A stretch of DNA of 62,326 bases from an uncultured Caulobacterales bacterium (GTDB lineage Bacteria > Pseudomonadota > Alphaproteobacteria > Caulobacterales > Caulobacteraceae), in assembly GCA_903858685.1 (NCBI GenBank), contig CAIOJR010000247.1, forward strand, positions 1 to 62,326, given 5' to 3'. The notes beneath the pieces are model-generated. The model was not told where the DNA came from. It was given only the letters and a program-made list of their open reading frames with translations, and did no database searches. Shown piece by piece: positions 8,974-17,333 of this stretch. Position numbers and translations under genes: made by a program. Position 1 is the stretch's first letter, and every line of letters begins with the position of its first letter.

Positions 8974-10200
8974 ATGCGTCGAGTCGCGATCACAGGAATC
9001 GGCATTGTTTCCAGCATCGGAAACTCAAAGGAGACTGTGACCGCGTCACTGCGCGAGGCCCGCTCGGGCGTCGTGGCCGCTCCGGAATACAGGGAGCTCG
9101 GCTTTCGCTGCCAGGTGCACGCCAAACCGGACATTGACTGGGAGAGCCTGGTCGATCGCCGCGCCGCGCGCTTTCTGGCCGAAGGCACAGGACACGCCCA
9201 TGTCGCCATGGACCAGGCCATTGCGGACGCTGGGCTGACCGAAGCTGAAGTATCCACCGAGCGGACCGGTCTGATCGTCGGCTCCGGCGGCCCCTCGGCG
9301 CGCACCATTGTCAGCGCCGCCGACATCACCCGCGACAAGGGTCCCAAGCGCATCGGCCCGTTCGCCGTGCCCAAGGCCATGAGTTCAGGGCCGTCGGCGG
9401 TGCTGTCCACATGGTTCAAGATTCGCGGAATCAACTATTCCATCTCGTCAGCCTGTGCGACCTCCACCCATTGCGTCGGCGCAGCAGCTGAGCAGATTAT
9501 GCTGGGCCGTCAGGACATCATGTTCGCTGGCGGCTGCGAAGAGCTGGACTGGACCCTGTCGAACCTGTTCGACGCCATGGGCGCCATGTCATCCAAGTAT
9601 AATGACACACCGGCCACCGCTTCGCGCGCCTATGACCTCAACCGCGACGGCTTTGTCATTGCGGGCGGGGCAGGCATTCTGGTGCTGGAAGATCTCGAGC
9701 GCGCCCAGGCCAGGGGCGCGCACATCTATGCCGAAATCACCGGATACGCCGCCAATTCCGACGGCCATGACATGGTGGCGCCGTCCGGCGAAGGCGCGGT
9801 GCGCTGCATGAAGATGGCCATGGAAGGTTTTGCGGGTCGCAAGCCCGGCCGGATCGACTATCTCAACCCCCACGGCACCGGCACGCCAGTCGGCGATGAG
9901 AAGGAGATCGGGGCGATTCGTGAAGTGTTCGGCGCCGATATGCCGCCCATCTCCTCGACCAAGTCGCTCTCCGGCCACTCACTGGGCGCTGCGGGCGTAC
10001 AGGAAGCGATCTATTGCCTCTTGATGATGGAAGGCAATTTCATCGCCAGGAGCGCCAATATCCAGACCCTGGACCCGGCCTTCGAAGGCGCCAATATCGT
10101 GCTTGAGACGGTGGAGAATGCAAAGCTGGACACCATCATGTCCAACAGCTTCGGCTTTGGCGGCACCAATGGCTGCCTGATCATGAGCCGGGTGAACTGA
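8974..10200 (+). CDS. fabB: 3-oxoacyl-ACP synthase I (FabB)
   Basis: Beta-ketoacyl-ACP synthase that elongates cis-unsaturated acyl-ACPs made by FabA. 408 aa thiolase fold. Catalytic Cys161 lies in [12 protein letters not shown], and the two histidines in [11 protein letters not shown] and [11 protein letters not shown]; the C-terminal [10 protein letters not shown] loop is present. GGAG-rich sequence lies just upstream of ATG 8974. The fabA partner ends 53 bases upstream and fabI follows after 45 bases, so the three are probably co-transcribed. A TATAAG-like hexamer in the fabA-fabB gap could add an internal promoter, unproven. Confidence 0.96.
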   Translation: MRRVAITGIGIVSSIGNSKETVTASLREARSGVVAAPEYRELGFRCQVHAKPDIDWESLVDRRAARFLAEGTGHAHVAMDQAIADAGLTEAEVSTERTGLIVGSGGPSARTIVSAADITRDKGPKRIGPFAVPKAMSSGPSAVLSTWFKIRGINYSISSACATSTHCVGAAAEQIMLGRQDIMFAGGCEELDWTLSNLFDAMGAMSSKYNDTPATASRAYDLNRDGFVIAGGAGILVLEDLERAQARGAHIYAEITGYAANSDGHDMVAPSGEGAVRCMKMAMEGFAGRKPGRIDYLNPHGTGTPVGDEKEIGAIREVFGADMPPISSTKSLSGHSLGAAGVQEAIYCLLMMEGNFIARSANIQTLDPAFEGANIVLETVENAKLDTIMSNSFGFGGTNGCLIMSRVN

Positions 10201-10245
10201 CCATCGCGCCACGGCGCATCAAAGACCAACCGAAAGAAGACCGAC

Positions 10246-11064
10246 ATGGCCGATGAGATGAACCTGCCCAAGGGCGAGCTCATGAAGGGCAAGAAAGGCC
10301 TCGTCATGGGCGTGGCCAATCACAACTCCATCGCCTGGGGCATCGCCAGCCAGTTGGCGGCCCAGGGCGCGGAAATTGCGTTCAGCTATATCGACGCCAT
10401 GGAAAAGCGCGTCCGTCCGCTGGGCGAATCCATTGGGGTGAGGGTGTTCGTTCCGGCCGAAGTGACCGACGACGCCTCGATGGACGCCTGTTTTGCGATG
10501 CTTGAAAAGGAATTCGGCACACTGGACTTCGTGGTCCACGCCATCGCCTTTTCCGACAAGAACGAACTTCGCGGCTCATTCGTGGACAACACGACGCGAG
10601 AGAACTTCCTGCGCTCCATGGATATTTCGGCCTTTTCGTTCGTCGACACGGCCAGGCGCGCCGCCAGGCTCATGCCCAATGGCGGCTCCATGATCACCCT
10701 GACCTATCTGGGCTCGGAACGGGTCATTCCCAACTATAATGTCATGGGCGTGTGCAAGGCGGCGCTGGAAGCGGCGACCCGCTATATTGCGCGCGACCTG
10801 GGTCCGAAGAAGATCCGCGTCAACGCGATTTCGGCCGGCGCCATCCGCACCCTGTCGCTGGCCGGCATTCAGGACGGCCGCAAGATGATCGCCCAGGGCC
10901 GGCAATTCTCGGCATTGAAGGAAGACACCTCCGTCGAAGGCGTGGCGGGCTGCGCCCTGTGGCTTCTGTCCGATCTCGGGCGCTCCACCACCGGCGAAGT
11001 GATTCACGTGGATGCAGGCTTCCACATGATCGGTCTGCCGGATGAGGCGCAGGACGAGGGTTGA
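10246..11064 (+). CDS. fabI: Enoyl-ACP reductase (NADH) FabI
   Basis: Reduces trans-2-enoyl-ACP, the last step of each elongation cycle, and is the target family of triclosan and isoniazid-like inhibitors. 272 aa divergent SDR. The cofactor loop reads GLVMGVANHNSIAWGIA, and the catalytic Tyr-x6-Lys is in IPNYNVMGVCKAALE. The C-terminus GEVIHVDAGFHMIG is standard for FabI. It carries a 10-residue N-terminal extension common in alphaproteobacteria. End of the fab block; the amn gene follows. Confidence 0.96.
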   Translation: MADEMNLPKGELMKGKKGLVMGVANHNSIAWGIASQLAAQGAEIAFSYIDAMEKRVRPLGESIGVRVFVPAEVTDDASMDACFAMLEKEFGTLDFVVHAIAFSDKNELRGSFVDNTTRENFLRSMDISAFSFVDTARRAARLMPNGGSMITLTYLGSERVIPNYNVMGVCKAALEAATRYIARDLGPKKIRVNAISAGAIRTLSLAGIQDGRKMIAQGRQFSALKEDTSVEGVAGCALWLLSDLGRSTTGEVIHVDAGFHMIGLPDEAQDEG

Positions 11065-11104
11065 GGACACGCGTCAACCAAAAAGGTTCATGATGATGTC
11101 TTGT

Positions 11105-11136
11105 GCGGCGGTCTCGCCAAACGGCTTTTCCGCCGC
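11105..11136 (+). promoter_or_regulatory. Stem-loop in the amn leader
   Basis: GCGGCGG (11105-11111) pairs with CCGCCGC (11130-11136) around an 18-base loop, ending 11 bases before the amn ATG. No T-run follows, so it is not an obvious terminator, and no Shine-Dalgarno is visible between stem and ATG. Confidence 0.35.
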
Positions 11137-11147
11137 TAGATTTCATC

Positions 11148-12599
11148 ATGACCCAATATGACACCCCACAGTCCGTAGCCGACGCCCTGGAAGCGCACTA
11201 CGCAGCCTCTGTCTCCAGACTGCGCGACGCCTTGTCGAAATATCTCAGTTCCGGCGAGCGTCCGGACGCAGACGCCCGCATGAGGGGCGCCTTCGCCTAT
11301 CCCGAGCTGGTGCTGACCTATCAGTCCGATGGACCGCCGCCGCGCCCGCCGCGCGCCTTCGCCCTGATCCGCCGCCCAGGCGTCTATGCCGCCACCATGA
11401 CGCGCCCGGCCCTGTTTCGCCCCTATCTGGTGGAGCAGCTAAGTCTGTTGATGCGCGACTATGGCGTCACAGTGGAGGTTCGCCCCTCGACTCAGGAAAT
11501 CCCTTTTCCATTCGTGCTGGAGGGCGGCGACGGTCTGGACCTGAATGGCGCGGCCAGCGCAGATCTCGCGCGCTGGTTTCCGACGACGCACCTGTCCGAC
11601 ATCGGGGACGAGGTGGCGGACGGCCTGTGGGAGCCTCTGCTGGAAGATTCCAGTCCCCTGTCCCTGTTCGACGCCCTGCGCGTGGATTTCAGTCTGGCCC
11701 GGCTGAAACACTATACGGGCGCGCCGGTGGAGCACACCCAGTCCTTCATCCTTTTCACCAACTACCACCGCTATGTGGATGAATTTGTCCGCTGGGGCAT
11801 TTCCGAGATCCAGAGCGGCGGCCCCTATGTGCGCCTGTCCTGCGCGGGCGGGGTCGTTGTGGATCGCAACACACAGGACGCCGAGCAGAAGGTGGCGGAG
11901 GCGCCCTGGCGGCGTCACCAGATGCCCGCCTATCACCTGATCCGCGAGGACGGACAGGGGGTGACGCTGGTGAACATCGGCGTGGGACCGTCCAATGCCA
12001 AGACCATCACCGACCATCTGGCCGTACTGCGACCGCAGGCCTGGCTGATGATCGGCCATTGCGGCGGCCTTCGCCCCAGCCAGACCATAGGCGACTATGT
12101 GCTGGCCCACGCCTATCTGCGCGACGATCACGTTCTGGACGACGTTTTACCGCCGGAAGTGCCGATCCCGGCCATCGCTGAAGTCCAGCTGGCCATGTCC
12201 CGAGCGGCCGAGATCGTGACCGGTGAAAGCGGCGAGGCGCTGAAGCGCCGTCTGCGCACCGGCACCGTCGTGACCACGGATGATCGAAACTGGGAACTGC
12301 GCTACACGGCTTCGGCCCTGCGCTTCAACCAGTCCCGCGCGGTCGCCATCGACATGGAAAGCGCCACGATCGCGGCGCAGGGTTATCGGTTCCGGGTGCC
12401 CTATGGCACGCTGCTCTGCGTCTCCGACAAGCCGCTTCACGGCGAGCTGAAGTTGCCGGGCCAGGCCAACCGCTTCTATGAGCAGGCGATCAACCAGCAT
12501 CTGCGCATCGGCATCGCCGCAATCGATGTCCTTCGCAACGAGGGGCAGGCCTTACACAGCCGCAAGCTTCGCGCTTTTGACGAACCGCCCTTCCGCTGA
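11148..12599 (+). CDS. amn: AMP nucleosidase
   Basis: Hydrolyses AMP to adenine and ribose 5-phosphate, helping to set the adenylate pool. From ATG 11148 the product is 483 aa, the size of E. coli Amn. The N-terminal Amn-specific region contains VLTYQSDGPPPRPPRAFALI. The C-terminal nucleoside-phosphorylase-like domain contains LVNIGVGPSNAKTITDHLAVL and AVAIDMESATIAAQGYRFRVPYGTLLCVSDKPLHGE. An in-frame GTG at 11103 is less likely because the conserved part begins at MTQYDTPQSVADAL. The gene stands alone after fabI, with a 42-base gap to the phosphatase start region. Confidence 0.93.
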   Translation: MTQYDTPQSVADALEAHYAASVSRLRDALSKYLSSGERPDADARMRGAFAYPELVLTYQSDGPPPRPPRAFALIRRPGVYAATMTRPALFRPYLVEQLSLLMRDYGVTVEVRPSTQEIPFPFVLEGGDGLDLNGAASADLARWFPTTHLSDIGDEVADGLWEPLLEDSSPLSLFDALRVDFSLARLKHYTGAPVEHTQSFILFTNYHRYVDEFVRWGISEIQSGGPYVRLSCAGGVVVDRNTQDAEQKVAEAPWRRHQMPAYHLIREDGQGVTLVNIGVGPSNAKTITDHLAVLRPQAWLMIGHCGGLRPSQTIGDYVLAHAYLRDDHVLDDVLPPEVPIPAIAEVQLAMSRAAEIVTGESGEALKRRLRTGTVVTTDDRNWELRYTASALRFNQSRAVAIDMESATIAAQGYRFRVPYGTLLCVSDKPLHGELKLPGQANRFYEQAINQHLRIGIAAIDVLRNEGQALHSRKLRAFDEPPFR

Positions 12600-12647
12600 T
12601 CCCGTCGCCATCTCGCAAATGTCAACAAACCGGCCTAGGCTTTGCGG

Positions 12648-13430
12648 ATGACAAACAAACGCATCCTGCCCTTCGACGCGGTCGACAATTTCCGGGACTA
12701 TGGGGACTACGCGACCCAACACGGCGCGCATCTGGCCCGGGGAGTGCTTTATCGCTCCGCGCACCACGCCCGCGCCACAGACGCCGACCGATCCAGGATG
12801 GGCGAACTGGGCGTCGCCGTGATCGTGGACTTGCGACGTCGCAGCGAAAGGGACCGGGAGCCGTCTCGCCGGCCCGCGCTCTTCCAGGGCGACGTGATCG
12901 AGAACGATATTGGCGATGTTGGCGTCGCGCCGCACCTGACCTTCGTCATGAACAATGATCTGACGCCGCAGAATGTCCGCGATTTCATGATCGAGGAATA
13001 TCGCCGCATCCCGTTCGAGCCGCGCCACCTTGATCTTTATCGCCGCTATTTCCGCGCGCTTGCCGAGGCGCGCGGTCCGGTGCTGATCCACTGCGCGGCC
13101 GGCAAGGACCGCACGGGCCTGTTAGCCGCACTAACCCACAAGATTGTGGGCGTGCACGCCGACGACATCATGACGGACTATCTTCTGACCAATAGCGCCG
13201 CCCGGATCGAGGAGCGCGCGCCGCAGTCACAGGCCACGATCAGCCAGACCACCGGCAAGACGCCGTCGCTGGACGCAGTTCGCGCCTTTCTCGGCGTACT
13301 GCCGGACTATCTCGACGCCGCCTTTGCCGAAATCAATTCCGGTCATGGGGCGCTGGACGCCTATCTGGAACGGGCTCTGGGCGTCGACGCCGATCTGAAG
13401 GCCAGACTCCGCGCCAGATTGCTTGCCTGA
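12648..13430 (+). CDS. Tyrosine/serine phosphatase (Y_phosphatase3 family)
   Basis: Probable dual-specificity protein or phosphoinositide phosphatase of the MptpB-like family. 260 aa from ATG 12648. N-terminal FDAVDNFRDYGDY and RSAHHARATDADR match the family start; the P-loop is HCAAGKDRTG with Cys149 as nucleophile and Arg155 as phosphate binder. The aspartates of the family are in DLRRRSERDREPS. No signal peptide, so probably cytosolic. A 14-base repeat overlaps its stop codon. Substrate unknown. Confidence 0.82.
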   Translation: MTNKRILPFDAVDNFRDYGDYATQHGAHLARGVLYRSAHHARATDADRSRMGELGVAVIVDLRRRSERDREPSRRPALFQGDVIENDIGDVGVAPHLTFVMNNDLTPQNVRDFMIEEYRRIPFEPRHLDLYRRYFRALAEARGPVLIHCAAGKDRTGLLAALTHKIVGVHADDIMTDYLLTNSAARIEERAPQSQATISQTTGKTPSLDAVRAFLGVLPDYLDAAFAEINSGHGALDAYLERALGVDADLKARLRARLLA

Positions 13431-13446
13431 GACCAGATTGCTTGCC
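13414..13446 (+). repeat. 14-bp direct repeat, 19-bp period
   Basis: CCAGATTGCTTGCC occurs at 13414-13427 and 13433-13446, straddling the phosphatase stop codon (13428-13430). It looks like a small local duplication at the gene end. Confidence 0.75.
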
Positions 13447-13610
13447 GGGGGAGCGGGGACTGCGCGCGCGAAAGCGCCGCATCAATTGCTATCGCCGGAA
13501 TATCCGAACGTCTGATCGCCGGTAACCCAAGGTCGCGGATTGTCGCGCGCGCCCTTACCCCCTAGGCTCAGCCCCCTAGCCCGCCGTCACAGGGCCGAAC
13601 TGGAAACCAG

Positions 13611-15902
13611 ATGTCGACCGATAACCGCACCCTTACCGACCAGGAAGCCCTCGATTTCCACCGTTACCCTACGCCCGGCAAGATCGCCGTTGTGGCGACC
13701 AAGCCCATGGCGACGCAACGGGACCTGAGCCTCGCCTATTCACCTGGCGTAGCTGCGCCCGTCCACGCCATCGCGGCGGACCCGGAGGCCGCCTATGATT
13801 ACACCTCCAAGGGCAATCTGGTGGCGGTCATCTCCAATGGCACAGCCATATTGGGACTGGGCGACCTGGGCGCACTGGCCTCCAAACCGGTGATGGAGGG
13901 CAAGAGCGTCCTGTTCAAGCGCTTCGCCGATGTGGATTCGATCGACATCGAACTGTCCTCCAAGGACCCCGATGAAATCATCACCGTGGTGAAGAATATC
14001 GGCGTCACGTTCGGCGGCATCAATCTGGAAGACATCAAGAGCCCGGAATGCTTCCGCATCGAGACGGAGCTTCAGGAGCTGCTGGACATACCGGTGTTCC
14101 ATGACGACCAGCACGGCACGGCGATCATCTCGGCCGCCGGACTGATCAATGCCTGTCACATCACCGGACGAGAACTGTCCCAGATCAAGGTGGTGCTGAA
14201 CGGTCCGGGCGCTGCGGGCATCGCCACCATGGAACTGATCAAATCCATGGGCGTCAGGCCTGAAAACGTCATCGCGGTCGATTCCAAGGGCGTACTCTAT
14301 CAGGGCCGCACCGAAGGCATGAACCAGTGGAAGAGCGCGCACGCCGTATCGACGCCGCACCGGACCCTGGCCGAAGCGGTCAAGGGCGCAGACGTCCTGA
14401 TGGGCCTGTCGACCAAGGGCGCCTTTACGCCCGAGATGATTGCGACCATGGCGCCCAATCCGATCATCTTCGCCATGGCCAACCCCGACCCGGAAATCAC
14501 CCCGGAAGAGGTTCACGCCATCCGCAGCGATGCCATCATGGCCACCGGGCGGTCCGACTATCCCAACCAGGTCAACAATGTACTGGGCTTTCCCTACATC
14601 TTCCGCGGCGCGCTCGATGTGCGGGCGCGGCGGGTTAATAACGAGATGAAGATCGCCTGCGCCCAGGCTCTGGCTCAGCTGGCGCGCGAAGACGTGCCCG
14701 ACGAAGTGGCCGCCGCCTATCAAGGCCGCCAGCTTCGGTTCGGGCCGGAATACATCATTCCCTCGCCCTTCGACCCGCGTCTGATCTGGTACATCCCGCC
14801 CTTCGTGGCGCAGGCGGCGATGGACACCGGCGTGGCGCGCCGCCCCATAGCCGACATGCCCGCCTATCGCGCCAGCCTGGCCCGTCGCCTGGACCCCTCG
14901 GCCGATTTCCTGCAAAAGATTTCCGGCGCGGTGCAGCGGGGACGTCGCAAGCGCATCGTGTTCGCCGAGGGCGAAGAGGCCAGCGTGATCCGCGCCGCCC
15001 ACGCCTTCCAGAGCCAGGGCTTTGGCCGCGCCATCCTTTGCGGCCGCGAGGAGCTGATCCTGCGCAACATGGCGGATCTGGGTCTGTCGCCCGAAGAGGC
15101 CGATCTCGAGATCATCAATGCGCGGATGTCGGACCGCAACGCCGAATATGTCGACTTCCTCTACCAACGCCTTCAGCGTCAGGGCTTCTTGCTGCGCGAC
15201 GTCCAGCGCCTGATCAATCAGGACCGCAACTCGTTCGCCGCCACCATGGTGGCCATGGGGCACGCCGACGGCATGGTGACGGGCGTCACGCGCAATTTCG
15301 ATCAGGCGCTGGACGAGGTTCTTCGCGTCATTGATCCATCCTCAGACAGCCGGGTCATGGGCATGAGCGTGCTGCTGACCAAGGGGCGCACGATCTTTGT
15401 CACCGACACCACGGTGTCGGAACTGCCGGAGCCGGCCGCCCTTGTCGAAATTGCGCTCGAGGCCGCCCATGCGGCGCGCCGGCTGGGCCACGAGCCGCGC
15501 GTCGCCTTCCTGTCCTACACAACCTTTGGCAACCCGGCCGGAGCCCGAGGCGAAAAGATCCGCGAAGCTGTGGAGATGATGGATTCCCGCACCGATGTGG
15601 ACTTCGAATATGAGGGCGAAATCCCGCCGGATGTGGCGCTGAACACCGACGCGCGGTCGAACTATCCGTTCCAGAGACTGACCGGCGACGCCAATGTGCT
15701 GGTCATGCCGGCCATCCACTCGGCCTCCATCGCCACCAAGCTCGTCCAGGCCCTGGGCGGCGCCACCGTGGTGGGGCCGCTGCTTCTGGGCCTGTCTAAG
15801 CCGGTTCAGATCTGCCAGTTGTCCGCGTCGGTGACCCAGATCCTGAACATGGCCATCTTCGCGGCTTTCGATGTCCGCGCAGGGGTCGAGCGCGACATCT
15901 GA
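13611..15902 (+). CDS. maeB: NADP-dependent malic enzyme with C-terminal phosphotransacetylase-like domain
   Basis: Oxidative decarboxylation of malate to pyruvate with NADP, supplying NADPH and pyruvate. 763 aa. The malic enzyme part spans about 1-425: SLAYSPGVAAPV, KGNLVAVISNGTAILGLGDLG, the metal site in IPVFHDDQHGTAI, and the cofactor loop NGPGAAGIATMEL. Residues about 435-763 are a phosphate acetyl/butyryl transferase-like domain (RIVFAEGEEASVIRAA, DGMVTGVTRNFDQAL, GPLLLGLSKPVQICQLSASVTQI). In MaeB this domain is considered regulatory (acetyl-CoA), not catalytic. It ends 3 bases from the convergent AmpG-like gene. Confidence 0.95.
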   Translation: MSTDNRTLTDQEALDFHRYPTPGKIAVVATKPMATQRDLSLAYSPGVAAPVHAIAADPEAAYDYTSKGNLVAVISNGTAILGLGDLGALASKPVMEGKSVLFKRFADVDSIDIELSSKDPDEIITVVKNIGVTFGGINLEDIKSPECFRIETELQELLDIPVFHDDQHGTAIISAAGLINACHITGRELSQIKVVLNGPGAAGIATMELIKSMGVRPENVIAVDSKGVLYQGRTEGMNQWKSAHAVSTPHRTLAEAVKGADVLMGLSTKGAFTPEMIATMAPNPIIFAMANPDPEITPEEVHAIRSDAIMATGRSDYPNQVNNVLGFPYIFRGALDVRARRVNNEMKIACAQALAQLAREDVPDEVAAAYQGRQLRFGPEYIIPSPFDPRLIWYIPPFVAQAAMDTGVARRPIADMPAYRASLARRLDPSADFLQKISGAVQRGRRKRIVFAEGEEASVIRAAHAFQSQGFGRAILCGREELILRNMADLGLSPEEADLEIINARMSDRNAEYVDFLYQRLQRQGFLLRDVQRLINQDRNSFAATMVAMGHADGMVTGVTRNFDQALDEVLRVIDPSSDSRVMGMSVLLTKGRTIFVTDTTVSELPEPAALVEIALEAAHAARRLGHEPRVAFLSYTTFGNPAGARGEKIREAVEMMDSRTDVDFEYEGEIPPDVALNTDARSNYPFQRLTGDANVLVMPAIHSASIATKLVQALGGATVVGPLLLGLSKPVQICQLSASVTQILNMAIFAAFDVRAGVERDI

Positions 15903-15905
15903 AGC

Positions 15906-17261
15906 CTAGCTTTGGCTCAGAGCCGCCTTGCGCTGGCGCTCAATCTGGCGCGCCAGCACAAGGCACAGGACCACAGCGGGCAGGCCAAAGGCGGCCGCGC
16001 CCAGATAGAAGGCGGCATAGGCGTGCATCAGCCCCCGCCCCTGCTGCAGGCTGTCGACCACGGCGCCGGAAAACCCTTTCAGCGTCTTGCCGGTAAAGGC
16101 CAGGGCCGAGGTCAGCACCGCATATTGCGTCGCGGTGTAGCCCAGAGTGGTGAGGCTGGACATATAGGCGACCAGCGCGACGCCGGAAAAGCCGATGGCG
16201 AAGCTGTCAAAGCCCATCACAGCCTCGAACAGACCCGGTTGAACGCCGTTCAGCGCCAGAATCGCAAACAGGCCTATAGCCGGTGGCTGGATCACAGCCC
16301 CGATGATCAGGGTCCGCGCATAGCCGATCCGCACGGCGCTCAGGCCGCCCAGGCTGACGCCGACCACTGTGCACCACAGGCCGATCGTGCCCCTGACCAG
16401 CCCCACCGTGGCCTTGGATAGCCCCAGATCCTTGTAGAACGGATTGGAGATCGGCCCGCGAAGATAGTCCGGAAGGTGGTACAGCGTAATGGTCAGCAGC
16501 ATGATCACGGCAAACAGTCCGTGATCGCGGAAAAACGAGATGAATGGCCCGATAATGGCGTCGTAAAGACCACGCGGAGACAGGAGGGGCGCCGCCAGTG
16601 CACGGGCCTCAAGCGCCTCTTCGGCCTCTCGCGGCTCCTTCGCGCAAAGGACGGCGACCATTCCCACTGCGGCCAGCGCGGCCATGATCCCATAGCTGAT
16701 CGGCCATCCCATCGCCTGGGCCAGAAGCAAAATCAGGGATTCGGTGACCAGAAGGGCTGCACGATAGCCAAGACTATAGGCCGAGGTCAGAAGCCCCAGC
16801 TCGTCACCGCTCTCGGCGATCTCGATCCGCCAGGCGTCGACGACAATGTCCTGCGTCGCGGAGGCGAAGGCCACCACCACAGCCGCCGCCGCGAGGGGCG
16901 CGAGGCCGCCATCCGGGCCGATCATGGCCATGGCGCCCAGGCCGAGGCCGATCACGATCTGGGCCAGCAGCATCCAGCCCCGTCGGCGCCCCATCAGGCC
17001 CGTCAGGGGCGCGCCCACCCGGTCGATGATCGGCGCCCAGAGAAATTTCAGCGTATAGGCCAGCCCGACCCATGAGGCGAAGCCGATGGCGGTCAGACTG
17101 ACATGGCCCTCACGCAGCCAATAGCCCAAGGTGTTGCCGGTGAGCAGGAAGGGCAGGCCTGAAGAAAATCCAAGCGCGGCCATGACCGCGACCCTGGGCC
17201 GGCGAAGCGCCTTGAGCGTATCCATCATCCGACGTTTTCGCCGGGTCGGGTGAGAGGTCAT
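15906..17261 (-). CDS. AmpG-family MFS permease (muropeptide transporter-like)
   Basis: A 451-aa inner-membrane major facilitator with about 12 hydrophobic segments. The N-terminal half has the AmpG signatures GFSSGLPFLLTGNTLGYWLREG and LKFLWAPIIDRVGAP, followed by FASATQDIVVDAWRIE, which is strongly conserved in AmpG permeases that import anhydromuropeptides during wall recycling. ATG 17261 gives a short basic leader; an internal start at MMDTLKALRRPRV is also possible. It converges on maeB. No beta-lactamase or recycling gene is adjacent, so the substrate is by family only. Confidence 0.85.
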   Translation of the reverse strand: MTSHPTRRKRRMMDTLKALRRPRVAVMAALGFSSGLPFLLTGNTLGYWLREGHVSLTAIGFASWVGLAYTLKFLWAPIIDRVGAPLTGLMGRRRGWMLLAQIVIGLGLGAMAMIGPDGGLAPLAAAAVVVAFASATQDIVVDAWRIEIAESGDELGLLTSAYSLGYRAALLVTESLILLLAQAMGWPISYGIMAALAAVGMVAVLCAKEPREAEEALEARALAAPLLSPRGLYDAIIGPFISFFRDHGLFAVIMLLTITLYHLPDYLRGPISNPFYKDLGLSKATVGLVRGTIGLWCTVVGVSLGGLSAVRIGYARTLIIGAVIQPPAIGLFAILALNGVQPGLFEAVMGFDSFAIGFSGVALVAYMSSLTTLGYTATQYAVLTSALAFTGKTLKGFSGAVVDSLQQGRGLMHAYAAFYLGAAAFGLPAVVLCLVLARQIERQRKAALSQS

Positions 17262-17333
17262 GCGTCACGTCACAATGGTTTGGTCGCCCAAGGTGACGGG
17301 ACTGCCCGCACGGTGCAAGCCTTGGCGCCGCCT

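Noticed and set aside
13740-15263. Long minus-strand open frame (507 codons) opposite maeB
   Set aside because: His- and Gly-rich shadow of GC-biased codons; the plus strand encodes a complete malic enzyme fusion with all motifs.
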